Source: Prevotella sp.
GTDB taxonomy: Bacteria > Bacteroidota > Bacteroidia > Bacteroidales > Bacteroidaceae
Assembly: GCA_017428805.1 (NCBI GenBank)
Contig: JAFRQC010000066.1
Location: forward strand, 1 to 19,156
Direction of reading: 5' to 3'
Length of the DNA: 19,156 nucleotides
This document shows, piece by piece, positions 13,242 through 19,156 of this stretch. The position numbers and the translations under genes are program-made. Every line of letters starts with the position of its first letter. Position 1 is the first letter of the stretch. Below the pieces are notes generated by a model. It had not been told where the DNA came from and made no database searches. It saw nothing but the letters and a program-made list of their open reading frames with translations.

Positions 13242-14216
13242 ATGAACGAACTGAAGACCACCATATATCGGAAGACCGAAGATCTGCCGCCGCTGAAGGA
13301 TGCGAACTTCTTTCACAGCACGCGGCTCTTCAAGATGACGAGGGAGACACCTCGTCAGAAGCCGTATATGGTGGTGGTCACGAATGAGCAGGGCGAGGTG
13401 GTGAGCCATATGCTGGGCATCGTGCGCTTCCGTACGTTCCTCTTCCCCCTACTCGTCCACTGCCGCGTGCTGGGCGAAGGTGAGTATTACAACGACGACC
13501 AGTATCCGCGCGACCAGCTCTTCGGTCTGATGCTCGAGGCACTGACAAAGGCACTGAGCAACCGTACGTCCTATCTGGAGGTGAGTAACCTGAGCCAGAA
13601 GATGACGGGTTACAAGCAACTGAAACAGCAGCACTTCTTCCCCGTACACTGGATGAGCATCCACAACTCTCTGCACCGTCACGCCCCTGAGGAGCGCATC
13701 AGTGAGAAACTACAGAAACGTATCGACAACGCCCGTCAGAAAGGTGTGACCACCAATGAAGTACAGACGGAGGAAGACTTCAAGGCCTTCTCAAAGCTGT
13801 TGCGGAAACATAACTTCTGGAAACCGAAGCGCTATATCCCCGACGATCAGTTTTTCAGGAACATTATGAGCGAAGAAGACGGACGGCTATTCGTGACAAA
13901 GTATCACCAGCGCGTCATCGGCTGTTCAGCCATCGTATATAGTGAAGGGAATGCGTATCTCTGGTATTCGGCTTTCCGACGGAAATCATATATCCACGTA
14001 CATCCTGACGTGATGACTATCTGGGACACGATGCAGGACTGTTATCAAAGGGGTTGTGACCATATGTGCTTTATGGACGTGGGCCTGCCGTTCCAGAAGA
14101 ATCCTTTCCGCGAGTTTATCCTGCGTTTCGGCGGCAAGGAACAGAGCACCTTCCGTTGGTTCCGTTTCGGCATCCGTTGGATTAACCGCTTCCTCACCTG
14201 GCTGTATAGAGAATAA
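13242..14216 (+). CDS. FemAB/GNAT-fold acyltransferase-like protein
   Basis: This 324-aa protein resembles the Bacteroidetes group annotated as GNAT-family or peptidoglycan-bridge (FemAB-like) acyltransferases. The supporting segments are 'NFFHSTRLF' (23-31), 'KPYMVVVTNEQGEVVSHMLG' (39-58), 'CRVLGEGEYY' (74-83), 'HNSLH' (about 146) and, in the C-terminal acetyl-transferase-like part, 'GRLFVTKYHQRVIGCSAIVY' followed by 'AYLWYSAF'. There is no signal peptide or membrane segment. Acceptor and donor are unknown, so no reaction is assigned. The first ATG is kept because conserved sequence begins about 20 residues later. It is divergent from the nitroreductase gene, and a REP-like half element begins 4 nt after its stop. 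Confidence 0.75.
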   Translation: MNELKTTIYRKTEDLPPLKDANFFHSTRLFKMTRETPRQKPYMVVVTNEQGEVVSHMLGIVRFRTFLFPLLVHCRVLGEGEYYNDDQYPRDQLFGLMLEALTKALSNRTSYLEVSNLSQKMTGYKQLKQQHFFPVHWMSIHNSLHRHAPEERISEKLQKRIDNARQKGVTTNEVQTEEDFKAFSKLLRKHNFWKPKRYIPDDQFFRNIMSEEDGRLFVTKYHQRVIGCSAIVYSEGNAYLWYSAFRRKSYIHVHPDVMTIWDTMQDCYQRGCDHMCFMDVGLPFQKNPFREFILRFGGKEQSTFRWFRFGIRWINRFLTWLYRE

Positions 14217-14219
14217 GGG

Positions 14220-14265
14220 TGCTCAGACCACCCCGCCTAAAGGCGCCCCTCCTACTCAGGAGGGG
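14220..14265. repeat. REP-like element, half copy
   Basis: TGCTCAGACCACCCC (14220-14234) is identical to 10121-10135. A small GCCT-AA-AGGC stem follows, then the perfect hairpin CCCCTCCT-ACTC-AGGAGGGG (14246-14265), identical to 10139-10158. The left half present at 10066 is absent. The hairpin ends 6 nt from the stop codon of the minus-strand lipoprotein gene, the same spacing as in the other copy. Confidence 0.75.
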
Positions 14266-14271
14266 AAAAAA

Positions 14272-14568
14272 TTACTCTTTTCCCTGCATTACTTTTTCGA
14301 GTTCGTAGGTATTGGCATTCATATCCACCTTGCGCTCCTGAGGGATCTCAGGAATGGTATAGATACCCTTACCATCATCGGCAAAGGGATCTTCGCCGTC
14401 ATCTGTCGGAGGTGCCACAGGGTCTTTCTCTGGCGTGATGAACTCTATCAACGACGAGGAGTCAGCCACTTCTTCCAGATAACGCTCATAACGGTCTTCG
14501 GCAGTCTGCTTACAGCCAAACATCACGGCCAGGGTCAGAGCCATTGTCATAATCGTTAGTCGTCTCAT
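14272..14568 (-). CDS. Small putative lipoprotein
   Basis: The 98-aa product starts MRRLTIMTMALTLAVMFGC, a type II signal peptide with lipidation expected at C19; 'MFGC' is an acceptable but not ideal lipobox. The mature part is acidic and proline-rich, with 'PTDDGEDPFADDGKGIYTIPEIP' in the middle (residues about 54-76), and has no recognised domain. It would be anchored to the inner or outer membrane on the periplasmic side. It begins 15 nt after the Rel-family gene stop and is likely cotranscribed with it, but no functional link is known. Confidence 0.7.
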   Translation of the reverse strand: MRRLTIMTMALTLAVMFGCKQTAEDRYERYLEEVADSSSLIEFITPEKDPVAPPTDDGEDPFADDGKGIYTIPEIPQERKVDMNANTYELEKVMQGKE

Positions 14569-14583
14569 ATCATTTTTAGGTTT

Positions 14584-16686
14584 TTATATTCTTTCCACTT
14601 GCTTCACGCCTCTCACGGTGCGCAGCTTCTTCAACAGCGCTTCCAAACGTGAGGTATCTTCGAGCATCACGACAAGGTTGCCACTGAACAAGCCGTCGTG
14701 GGAGTCGATGTTGATACTGCGCAGCACGAGCTTCTCGTCTTTCGAGATAATGCTCGTCAGATTGTTCACGATGCCGATATCATCATTGCCCACCACACGG
14801 AGGGTGATGGAATACTGCGACGAACCCTTGCCACTCCAACGGGCCTTCACCACACGATAGCCGTAACGGCGTCTGAGTTCAGGGGCATTGGGACAGTCTA
14901 TGCGATGTATCTTGATGCCGCCGCTGATGGTGACGAAACCGAAGATCGGATCGCCATAGATGGGCGAGCAACAGCGTGCCAGCTGATAGTCGAGGCCTTT
15001 GAGGTTACGGTCGATGACCAGCACATCATCAGAGATCGTCGTGTTGAGACCGGCAATCTTCGACTCGTCGAGCTCGAACTCCGAGGCAGAACGTGCCACA
15101 TTATCACCCGTGACGGTCTTCTCGCCCTCACGTACCTCTATATATTTATCTACGACGGCATTGGCATCGATCAGTCCGTCGGCAATCTGCTTGTAGAAGT
15201 CACTTACCTCCTTGAAGCCCATCTTCCTGATGACGTGGAACATCACCGACTCCTCCTGTTCAATCTTGCGGTTCTTGAACTTACGCTCCAGCATCTCCTT
15301 GGCGAAGAGACCATCACGCTGCTGCGTTTCCTTCAGCGCCAGACGGATCTTCGACTTGGCTCGAGACGTCTTAACAATCGAAAGCCACTCCTGACGGGGT
15401 TTTTGTGTCGACGATGTGAGGATCTCCACCTGGTCGCCGCTCTTCAGCAGATAACGGATGGAGACCACACGGCCGTTGATGCGGCCACCCGTACATTGAT
15501 TGCCAATCTTGGAGTGGACATGGTAGGCAAAGTCGAGGACCGTCGCACCCACAGGGAACTTATAGAGATCGCCCTTGGGAGTAAACACGAACACCTCGTC
15601 TTCATAGAGATCCATCTTGAACTGGTCCATCGCCTCCAGACCGTCGGCATGCTCCAGCATCGAGCGGACACCGGCGAGCCAGTCGTCGAGTCCTGCTTCT
15701 CCCTTCACACCTTTATAGCGCCAGTGGGCTGCCACACCCTTCTCTGCAATCTCATCCATACGCTCCGTACGGATTTGCACCTCCACCCATTTCTGTTCAG
15801 GTCCGAGGACGGTGATATGCAGACTCTCATATCCATTCGACTTGGGCACGGAGAGCCAGTCGCGCAGACGCTTGGGATTGGGCTGGTACATATCCGTCAC
15901 GATCGAATACGCCTGCCAGCACTGCATCTTTTCTTTATCAGGGGGGCAGTCAATAATAATCCTGATGGCGAAGAGGTCGTAGATGCCCTCGAAACCGCAC
16001 TTCTGCTTCTTCATCTTCTCCCAGATGGAATGTATCGACTTCGTGCGGCCCTTGATGTGACACTTGATGCCTGCCGCCTTCACCTTCTCCTCCACAGGGC
16101 GGATGAACGCCTCGATATAGGCATCACGCGAAGCCTTCGTCTGGTTCAGCTTCTCACGGATCAGGTAGTAGGCGTCGTGCTCCATAAACTTCAGCGAGAG
16201 GTCTTCCAGTTCGCTCTTCAGTTTATAGAGTCCAAGCTTATGGGCCAAGGGGGCATAGAGATAGGCGGCCTCCTGCGACACTTCGTTGACGAATGCCTCA
16301 CGCTCCTTGCGGTTCTCGTCGTCAGACTCTTCCAGGAAGGCCTTCATCTGCCGCATCAGGTTCACACGGTCGGCAATCATAATGAGCACCACGCGCATAT
16401 CCTCGGCAAAGGAGAGCAGCAGATTACGGAAGTTCTCACTCTCGACGACGGGATTCTTCTCATACAGCTGACGGATGCGCCCCAGACCGTCGATGATGCG
16501 GGCCACGGATTCTCCATAGCGCGCCTTCACCTCGTCGTGGGAGATCTTTCCCTCGTCCACATCGGGCACAAGCAGACAGGCCTCCACAGCGTCGTCACCC
16601 AGACCGATTTCCTCAGTCAGGATGGCAGCCGTCTGAGCAGCCATTTTCTTCTTTTCGTCGTAGGTAAATGAGAACAAATCTGCCAT
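14584..16686 (-). CDS. RelA/SpoT-family (p)ppGpp synthetase with degenerate hydrolase domain
   Basis: This 700-aa protein has the full Rel layout: HD-type region (1-150), synthetase (about 200-325), TGS (about 365-425), helical and zinc-finger-like region with 'ARCCSPIYGD' and 'IHRIDCPN', and a C-terminal ACT domain (about 622-700). The synthetase looks active: 'GRTKSIHSIWEKM' (213-225), 'PKSNGYESLH' (281-290), 'VEVQIRTERM' (301-310) and 'GVAAHWRYKG' (317-326). The loop at 273-276 is RLRD, close to the RxKD type. The hydrolase HD motif is broken: where active enzymes have LHDVVEDT, this one has LVPDVDEGK (39-47), losing the metal-binding H and the catalytic D, and the N-terminal metal histidine is also not seen. 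I infer a synthetase-dominant, RelA-like enzyme. A bifunctional SpoT would be expected elsewhere in the genome. Confidence 0.9.
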   Translation of the reverse strand: MADLFSFTYDEKKKMAAQTAAILTEEIGLGDDAVEACLLVPDVDEGKISHDEVKARYGESVARIIDGLGRIRQLYEKNPVVESENFRNLLLSFAEDMRVVLIMIADRVNLMRQMKAFLEESDDENRKEREAFVNEVSQEAAYLYAPLAHKLGLYKLKSELEDLSLKFMEHDAYYLIREKLNQTKASRDAYIEAFIRPVEEKVKAAGIKCHIKGRTKSIHSIWEKMKKQKCGFEGIYDLFAIRIIIDCPPDKEKMQCWQAYSIVTDMYQPNPKRLRDWLSVPKSNGYESLHITVLGPEQKWVEVQIRTERMDEIAEKGVAAHWRYKGVKGEAGLDDWLAGVRSMLEHADGLEAMDQFKMDLYEDEVFVFTPKGDLYKFPVGATVLDFAYHVHSKIGNQCTGGRINGRVVSIRYLLKSGDQVEILTSSTQKPRQEWLSIVKTSRAKSKIRLALKETQQRDGLFAKEMLERKFKNRKIEQEESVMFHVIRKMGFKEVSDFYKQIADGLIDANAVVDKYIEVREGEKTVTGDNVARSASEFELDESKIAGLNTTISDDVLVIDRNLKGLDYQLARCCSPIYGDPIFGFVTISGGIKIHRIDCPNAPELRRRYGYRVVKARWSGKGSSQYSITLRVVGNDDIGIVNNLTSIISKDEKLVLRSINIDSHDGLFSGNLVVMLEDTSRLEALLKKLRTVRGVKQVERI

Positions 16687-16704
16687 AAAGTGCTAATTTT
16701 GTGG

Positions 16705-16712
16705 CAAAGATA
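16705..16712 (-). promoter_or_regulatory. -7 element of the Rel-lipoprotein promoter
   Basis: TATCTTTG on the minus strand; the transcript would start near 16701, a leader of about 15 nt. The -33 position lies in the nonamer array and reads GTG rather than TTG at best. Confidence 0.5.
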
Positions 16713-16721
16713 CATAAAATC

Positions 16722-16799
16722 TCCTACGGATTACACGGATTTTACAGATTTTTTATTAAAATACCCTATTTTTCCGTATAATCCGTACAATTCGTAGGA
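16722..16799. repeat. Nonamer inverted repeat between divergent promoters
   Basis: The left arm (16722-16748) and the reverse complement of the right arm (16773-16799) match at 22 of 27 positions; both are built of ACGGATTAC-like nonamers. The -7 elements of the divergent rel and DUF4301 promoters flank it symmetrically, 9 nt outside each arm. Confidence 0.7.
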
Positions 16800-16808
16800 A
16801 AAAATGAT

Positions 16809-16816
16809 TATCTTTG
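16809..16816 (+). promoter_or_regulatory. -7 element of the DUF4301 promoter
   Basis: TATCTTTG; the transcript would start near 16820, 26 nt before the ATG at 16846. The -33 position lies in the right arm of the nonamer inverted repeat, and no TTG is at the standard distance. Confidence 0.5.
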
Positions 16817-16845
16817 CACCAATATTTTGACTAAATACCACAATT

Positions 16846-18345
16846 ATGTTATCAGAAAAAGACTTAAAACAGATTGCACAGAAGGGTATCACCCCTGAGC
16901 AGATTGAGAATCAGTTGAACGAGTTCAAAACCGGATTCCCCTTCCTGAAGCTGGAAGCAGCCGCAGGTATCGGACGTGGCATCATCGCCCCCAATGCCGA
17001 CGAGCGCAAGAAGTATGAGGACATCTGGAACCAGTACAAGGCCGCAGGCAACAAGATCGTGAAGTTCGTGCCTGCTTCCGGTGCTGCCAGCCGTATGTTC
17101 AAGAATATGTTCGCCTTCGTCGATGCCGACTACGATGTGCCAACCACCGACTTCGAGAAGAAGTATTTCGACTCGATCGAGAAGTTCGCCTTCTACGACG
17201 CACTCGACGCCGTCTGCCAGAAGAACGAAGGCAAGGGCATCAAGGCACTCATTGCCGAGGGTAAGTACAAGGCCGTCGCTGCCAATATGCTGAAGGCCGA
17301 GGGTCTGAACTACGGTCAGCTACCGAAGGGACTGTTGTTGTTCCACAAGTATCCTGAGGGTTCCCGCACGCCGATGGAGGAACATCTCGTAGAGGGTGCC
17401 CTCTATGCCGCATCCAACGGCGAGGCCCACGTACACTTCACCGTCTCTCACGAGCATATGGAGCTCTTCAAGGCCAAGGTGACTGAGAAGGCTGACTCCT
17501 TCGCCAAGAAGTACGGCATCAAGTACGACATCACCTTCTCTGAGCAGAAGCCCTCTACCGATACCGTCGCTGCCAATCCCGACAACACCCCGTTCCGCAA
17601 TGACGACGGCTCGCTGCTGTTCCGTCCCGGTGGTCACGGTGCCCTCATCGAGAACCTCAACGAGATCGATGCCGATGTCATCTTCATTAAGAACATCGAC
17701 AACGTGGTGCCCGATCGTCTGAAGCCCGAGACCGTTGAGTGGAAGCAGGTCATCGCCGGTGTGCTCGTCACCCTGCAGAAGCAGGCTTTCGAGTATCTGA
17801 AAGTCCTCGATGCCGGTGCTACGGATGCCCAGCTCGAAGAGATTGCGAAGTTCATCAGCGAGTGCCTCTGCACCGACGCCAAGGGCAAGAAGGCCGATGC
17901 CGCCTACCTGCGTGAGAAGCTGAACCGTCCGATGCGCGTCTGTGGTGTCGTGAAGAATGTGGGTGAGCCTGGTGGCGGTCCGTTCCTCACCTACAACCAA
18001 GATGGCACTGTCTCGCTGCAGATCCTCGAGAGCTCACAGATCGACACGAACAACGAAGCTTATATGAAGATGTTCACCCAGGGTACACACTTCAACCCCG
18101 TAGACCTCGTCTGCGCCGTGAAGGACTACCAGGGCAAACCCTTCAATCTGCCTGCTTTCGTCGACAAGACCACAGGTTTCATCTCTTCTAAATCGAAAGC
18201 CGGTAAAGAGCTGAAAGCCTTAGAGTTACCAGGTCTGTGGAACGGTGCAATGAGCAACTGGAGTACCGTCTTCGTCGAAGTGCCCCTCGGCACCTTCAAC
18301 CCCGTGAAGACCGTCAACGACTTGCTCCGCGACCAGCACCAATAA
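16846..18345 (+). CDS. DUF4301-family protein
   Basis: This 499-aa protein matches from memory the Bacteroidetes DUF4301 family. 'FVPASGAASRMFKNMF' (about 76-91), 'HKYPEGSRTPMEEHLVEGA' (about 166-184), 'LFRPGGHGALIENLN' (about 264-278) and 'DADVIFIKNIDNVVPD' (about 281-296) are its conserved blocks. The glycine-rich RPGGHGALIENLN block followed by 'FIKNIDNV' recalls UDP-sugar pyrophosphorylases, which have a similar GHG segment and an 'xxNxDN' metal loop. A nucleotidyltransferase-like role is therefore an inference, not an assignment. There is no signal peptide, so it is cytosolic. The uniform, C-rich synonymous codon use suggests strong expression. It stands alone, divergent from rel and convergent with the TetR gene. 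Confidence 0.85.
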   Translation: MLSEKDLKQIAQKGITPEQIENQLNEFKTGFPFLKLEAAAGIGRGIIAPNADERKKYEDIWNQYKAAGNKIVKFVPASGAASRMFKNMFAFVDADYDVPTTDFEKKYFDSIEKFAFYDALDAVCQKNEGKGIKALIAEGKYKAVAANMLKAEGLNYGQLPKGLLLFHKYPEGSRTPMEEHLVEGALYAASNGEAHVHFTVSHEHMELFKAKVTEKADSFAKKYGIKYDITFSEQKPSTDTVAANPDNTPFRNDDGSLLFRPGGHGALIENLNEIDADVIFIKNIDNVVPDRLKPETVEWKQVIAGVLVTLQKQAFEYLKVLDAGATDAQLEEIAKFISECLCTDAKGKKADAAYLREKLNRPMRVCGVVKNVGEPGGGPFLTYNQDGTVSLQILESSQIDTNNEAYMKMFTQGTHFNPVDLVCAVKDYQGKPFNLPAFVDKTTGFISSKSKAGKELKALELPGLWNGAMSNWSTVFVEVPLGTFNPVKTVNDLLRDQHQ

Positions 18346-18352
18346 TTTTTTA

Positions 18353-18447
18353 GGCACGGATTAACACGGCATTATTAATAATAAGGACACGGCTTTCTCT
18401 ATCGCAGAAAAAGCCGTGTCTTTGATAAAAGCCGTGTAATCCGTGCC
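18353..18447. terminator. Nested hairpins between convergent genes, probable bidirectional terminator
   Basis: The inner hairpin GACACGGCTTT (18386-18396) and AAAGCCGTGTC (18410-18420) is a perfect 11-bp stem with a 13-nt loop, flanked by AAG and TTT so it can extend. The outer arms, 18353-18370 and 18431-18447, pair except for one inserted base. The outer arms are of the ACGGATTAC nonamer class. Rightward RNA reads TTTGATAA after the inner hairpin; leftward RNA reads CTTATTATTAAT. It would serve both DUF4301 and TetR. Confidence 0.6.
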
Positions 18448-18477
18448 AAATAATTGAGTAATCCGTGCCAAATAATT
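18436..18477. repeat. 20-bp tandem direct repeat, period 22
   Basis: GTAATCCGTGCCAAATAATT occurs at 18436-18455 and again, identical, at 18458-18477. The second copy enters the TAA stop codon of the TetR gene. The first copy forms part of the outer terminator arm. Confidence 0.85.
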
Positions 18478-19099
18478 ATAACAACTTGTCTAAGAGTTTC
18501 AATCCCTTGTCCGTACAGATGCCCCGCAATGTAAGGACAGCCAGGTTTTTGAAGATCTCTTCGAAAGAGTACTGCTGATACAGGCGGTTCTCCATCACGT
18601 ACTTGTTCAGGGCCTCAAAGAGCATTGTCACCAGTTCCGGATTGAACTCCTCACGGAAATAGCCCTCCTGTCTGCCACGCTCGAAGAACTTCGCCGACTC
18701 TGTACGGATACGCTCCTTCTGATCCTTCAGATAGTCCGCCAACTGCGGATACTGCGCCAGATCGGCATAGAACTGCGGATTCGTATGACGGATCTCGTCA
18801 ATCTTCTTCCGGAAGAACACCATCACGATCTCCATCACATTCTTACAATGCGCTATCTGCACCTCCATATTCAGGCGACGATCCTCAAAATACTTCACGA
18901 CGCACTCCGAGAGCACCTCCTCCTTGTTGCCGAAAATCTCATAGAGCGTACGCTTGGAAATCTTCAATTCCGTTGCCACATCATCCATCGTCACCGCACG
19001 GATGCCATGCGCACGGAAAGCCTTCAGCGCCGTCTCAATAATCTTCGAGCGCAGACTTTGTTTATAAGCCGAAATGGGTTTTGTTTCCTGCATATTCAT
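18476..19099 (-). CDS. TetR/AcrR-family transcriptional regulator
   Basis: The 207-aa product starts at ATG 19099; earlier in-frame codons overlap the promoter and were rejected, and an ATG at 19093 is an alternative. The N-terminal HTH is typical: 'KIIETALKAFRAHGIRAVTM' (about 20-39), 'DDVATELKISKRTLYEIFGN' (about 40-59) and 'KEEVLSECV'. The C-terminal ligand-binding part (about 75-207) has no assignable ligand. It is a cytosolic DNA-binding repressor or activator by family. The predicted leader is only about 10 nt. No efflux pump or other classical target is adjacent in the window; the target may lie to the right. Confidence 0.9.
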   Translation of the reverse strand: MNMQETKPISAYKQSLRSKIIETALKAFRAHGIRAVTMDDVATELKISKRTLYEIFGNKEEVLSECVVKYFEDRRLNMEVQIAHCKNVMEIVMVFFRKKIDEIRHTNPQFYADLAQYPQLADYLKDQKERIRTESAKFFERGRQEGYFREEFNPELVTMLFEALNKYVMENRLYQQYSFEEIFKNLAVLTLRGICTDKGLKLLDKLL

Positions 19100-19112
19100 A
19101 CAAATTCTGCTG

Positions 19113-19120
19113 CAAAGGTA
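19113..19120 (-). promoter_or_regulatory. -7 element of the tetR promoter
   Basis: TACCTTTG on the minus strand; predicted start near 19109. The -33 region is the heptamer array that runs off the right edge. Confidence 0.5.
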
Positions 19121-19128
19121 CAAAAATA

Positions 19129-19156
19129 AGTGAAAAGTGGAAAGTGAAAAGTGAAA
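19129..19156. repeat. Heptamer array at the right edge
   Basis: AGTGAAA, AGTGGAA, AGTGAAA and AGTGAAA in tandem; the array may continue past the window. It resembles the reverse complement of the TTTTCAC units at 13193-13220. Confidence 0.75.

Noticed and set aside
14246..14265. Hairpin as an intrinsic terminator for the FemAB/GNAT-like gene
   Set aside because: On the plus strand it is followed by A residues, not U. The identical hairpin at 10139-10158 also lacks a U-run, so a repeat element explains both better, although some effect on transcript ends is not excluded.
14698..16671. Very long open frame (657 codons) on the plus strand opposite the rel gene
   Set aside because: It is the antisense shadow of a gene with full Rel motifs. 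Its translation is rich in H, L, V and R without any domain, and similar shadows occur opposite glgB (4478-5491), the membrane protein gene (2131-3417) and the MORN gene (6065-7210).
1..19156. CRISPR array, tRNA, rRNA, known riboswitch, toxin-antitoxin or phage genes
   Set aside because: None was seen on either strand. The short arrays have units of 7-9 bp without spacers, and no cloverleaf or cas, toxin or phage motif was found.

Overview
The window looks like a chromosomal segment of a Bacteroidales bacterium, most likely a Prevotella/Segatella-type member of the Prevotellaceae. The grounds are promoters of the Bacteroidetes form (TTG, about 20 nt, TAnnTTTG), lack of strong Shine-Dalgarno sequences, moderate GC, and gene families typical of the group (DUF4301, a Bacteroidetes-type Rel/SpoT, a FemAB/GNAT-like protein). 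No database search was possible, so family names rest on recognised motifs.

Layout. Bases 1-46 hold the first codons of a leftward gene, possibly an IS66 accessory ORF, with its promoter and an 11-bp inverted repeat around it. Bases 120-720 are AT-rich and accessory in character: facing promoters, two hairpins, a doubtful small ORF. Bases 721-939 hold the 5' stub of a broken membrane regulator gene. From 7207 leftward to 968 five genes lie head to tail on the minus strand: a secreted MORN-repeat protein, a YhcH/TabA-like cupin, a glycogen branching enzyme, a membrane protein of unknown function and guanine deaminase. Divergent from them is kdsB (CMP-Kdo synthetase). It converges on a phosphoglucomutase/phosphomannomutase gene. 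Next comes a leftward cluster nitroreductase - kdsC - maf - secreted TPR protein (13101 to 10165). A rightward FemAB/GNAT-like gene follows, then the leftward pair Rel-family (p)ppGpp synthetase - small lipoprotein, the rightward DUF4301 gene, and a leftward TetR regulator at the right edge.

How the genes fit together. kdsC and kdsB are the last steps before Kdo enters lipid A core synthesis. The sugar-phosphate mutase and branching enzyme are the sugar-1-phosphate and glycogen steps. Guanine deaminase is purine salvage, Maf is nucleotide quality control and Rel is the stringent response. This is mostly core metabolism, not a defence island or prophage.

The most unusual property is not a gene. 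Short tandem arrays, mostly heptamers in which two near-identical units alternate, fill many gene-gene spacers, occupy the -33 region of several promoters, and run in frame through four proteins (guanine deaminase, branching enzyme tail, KdsB, and the signal peptide of the TPR protein). Two copies of a GC-rich REP-like hairpin element each sit exactly 6 nt beyond the stop codon of a minus-strand gene.
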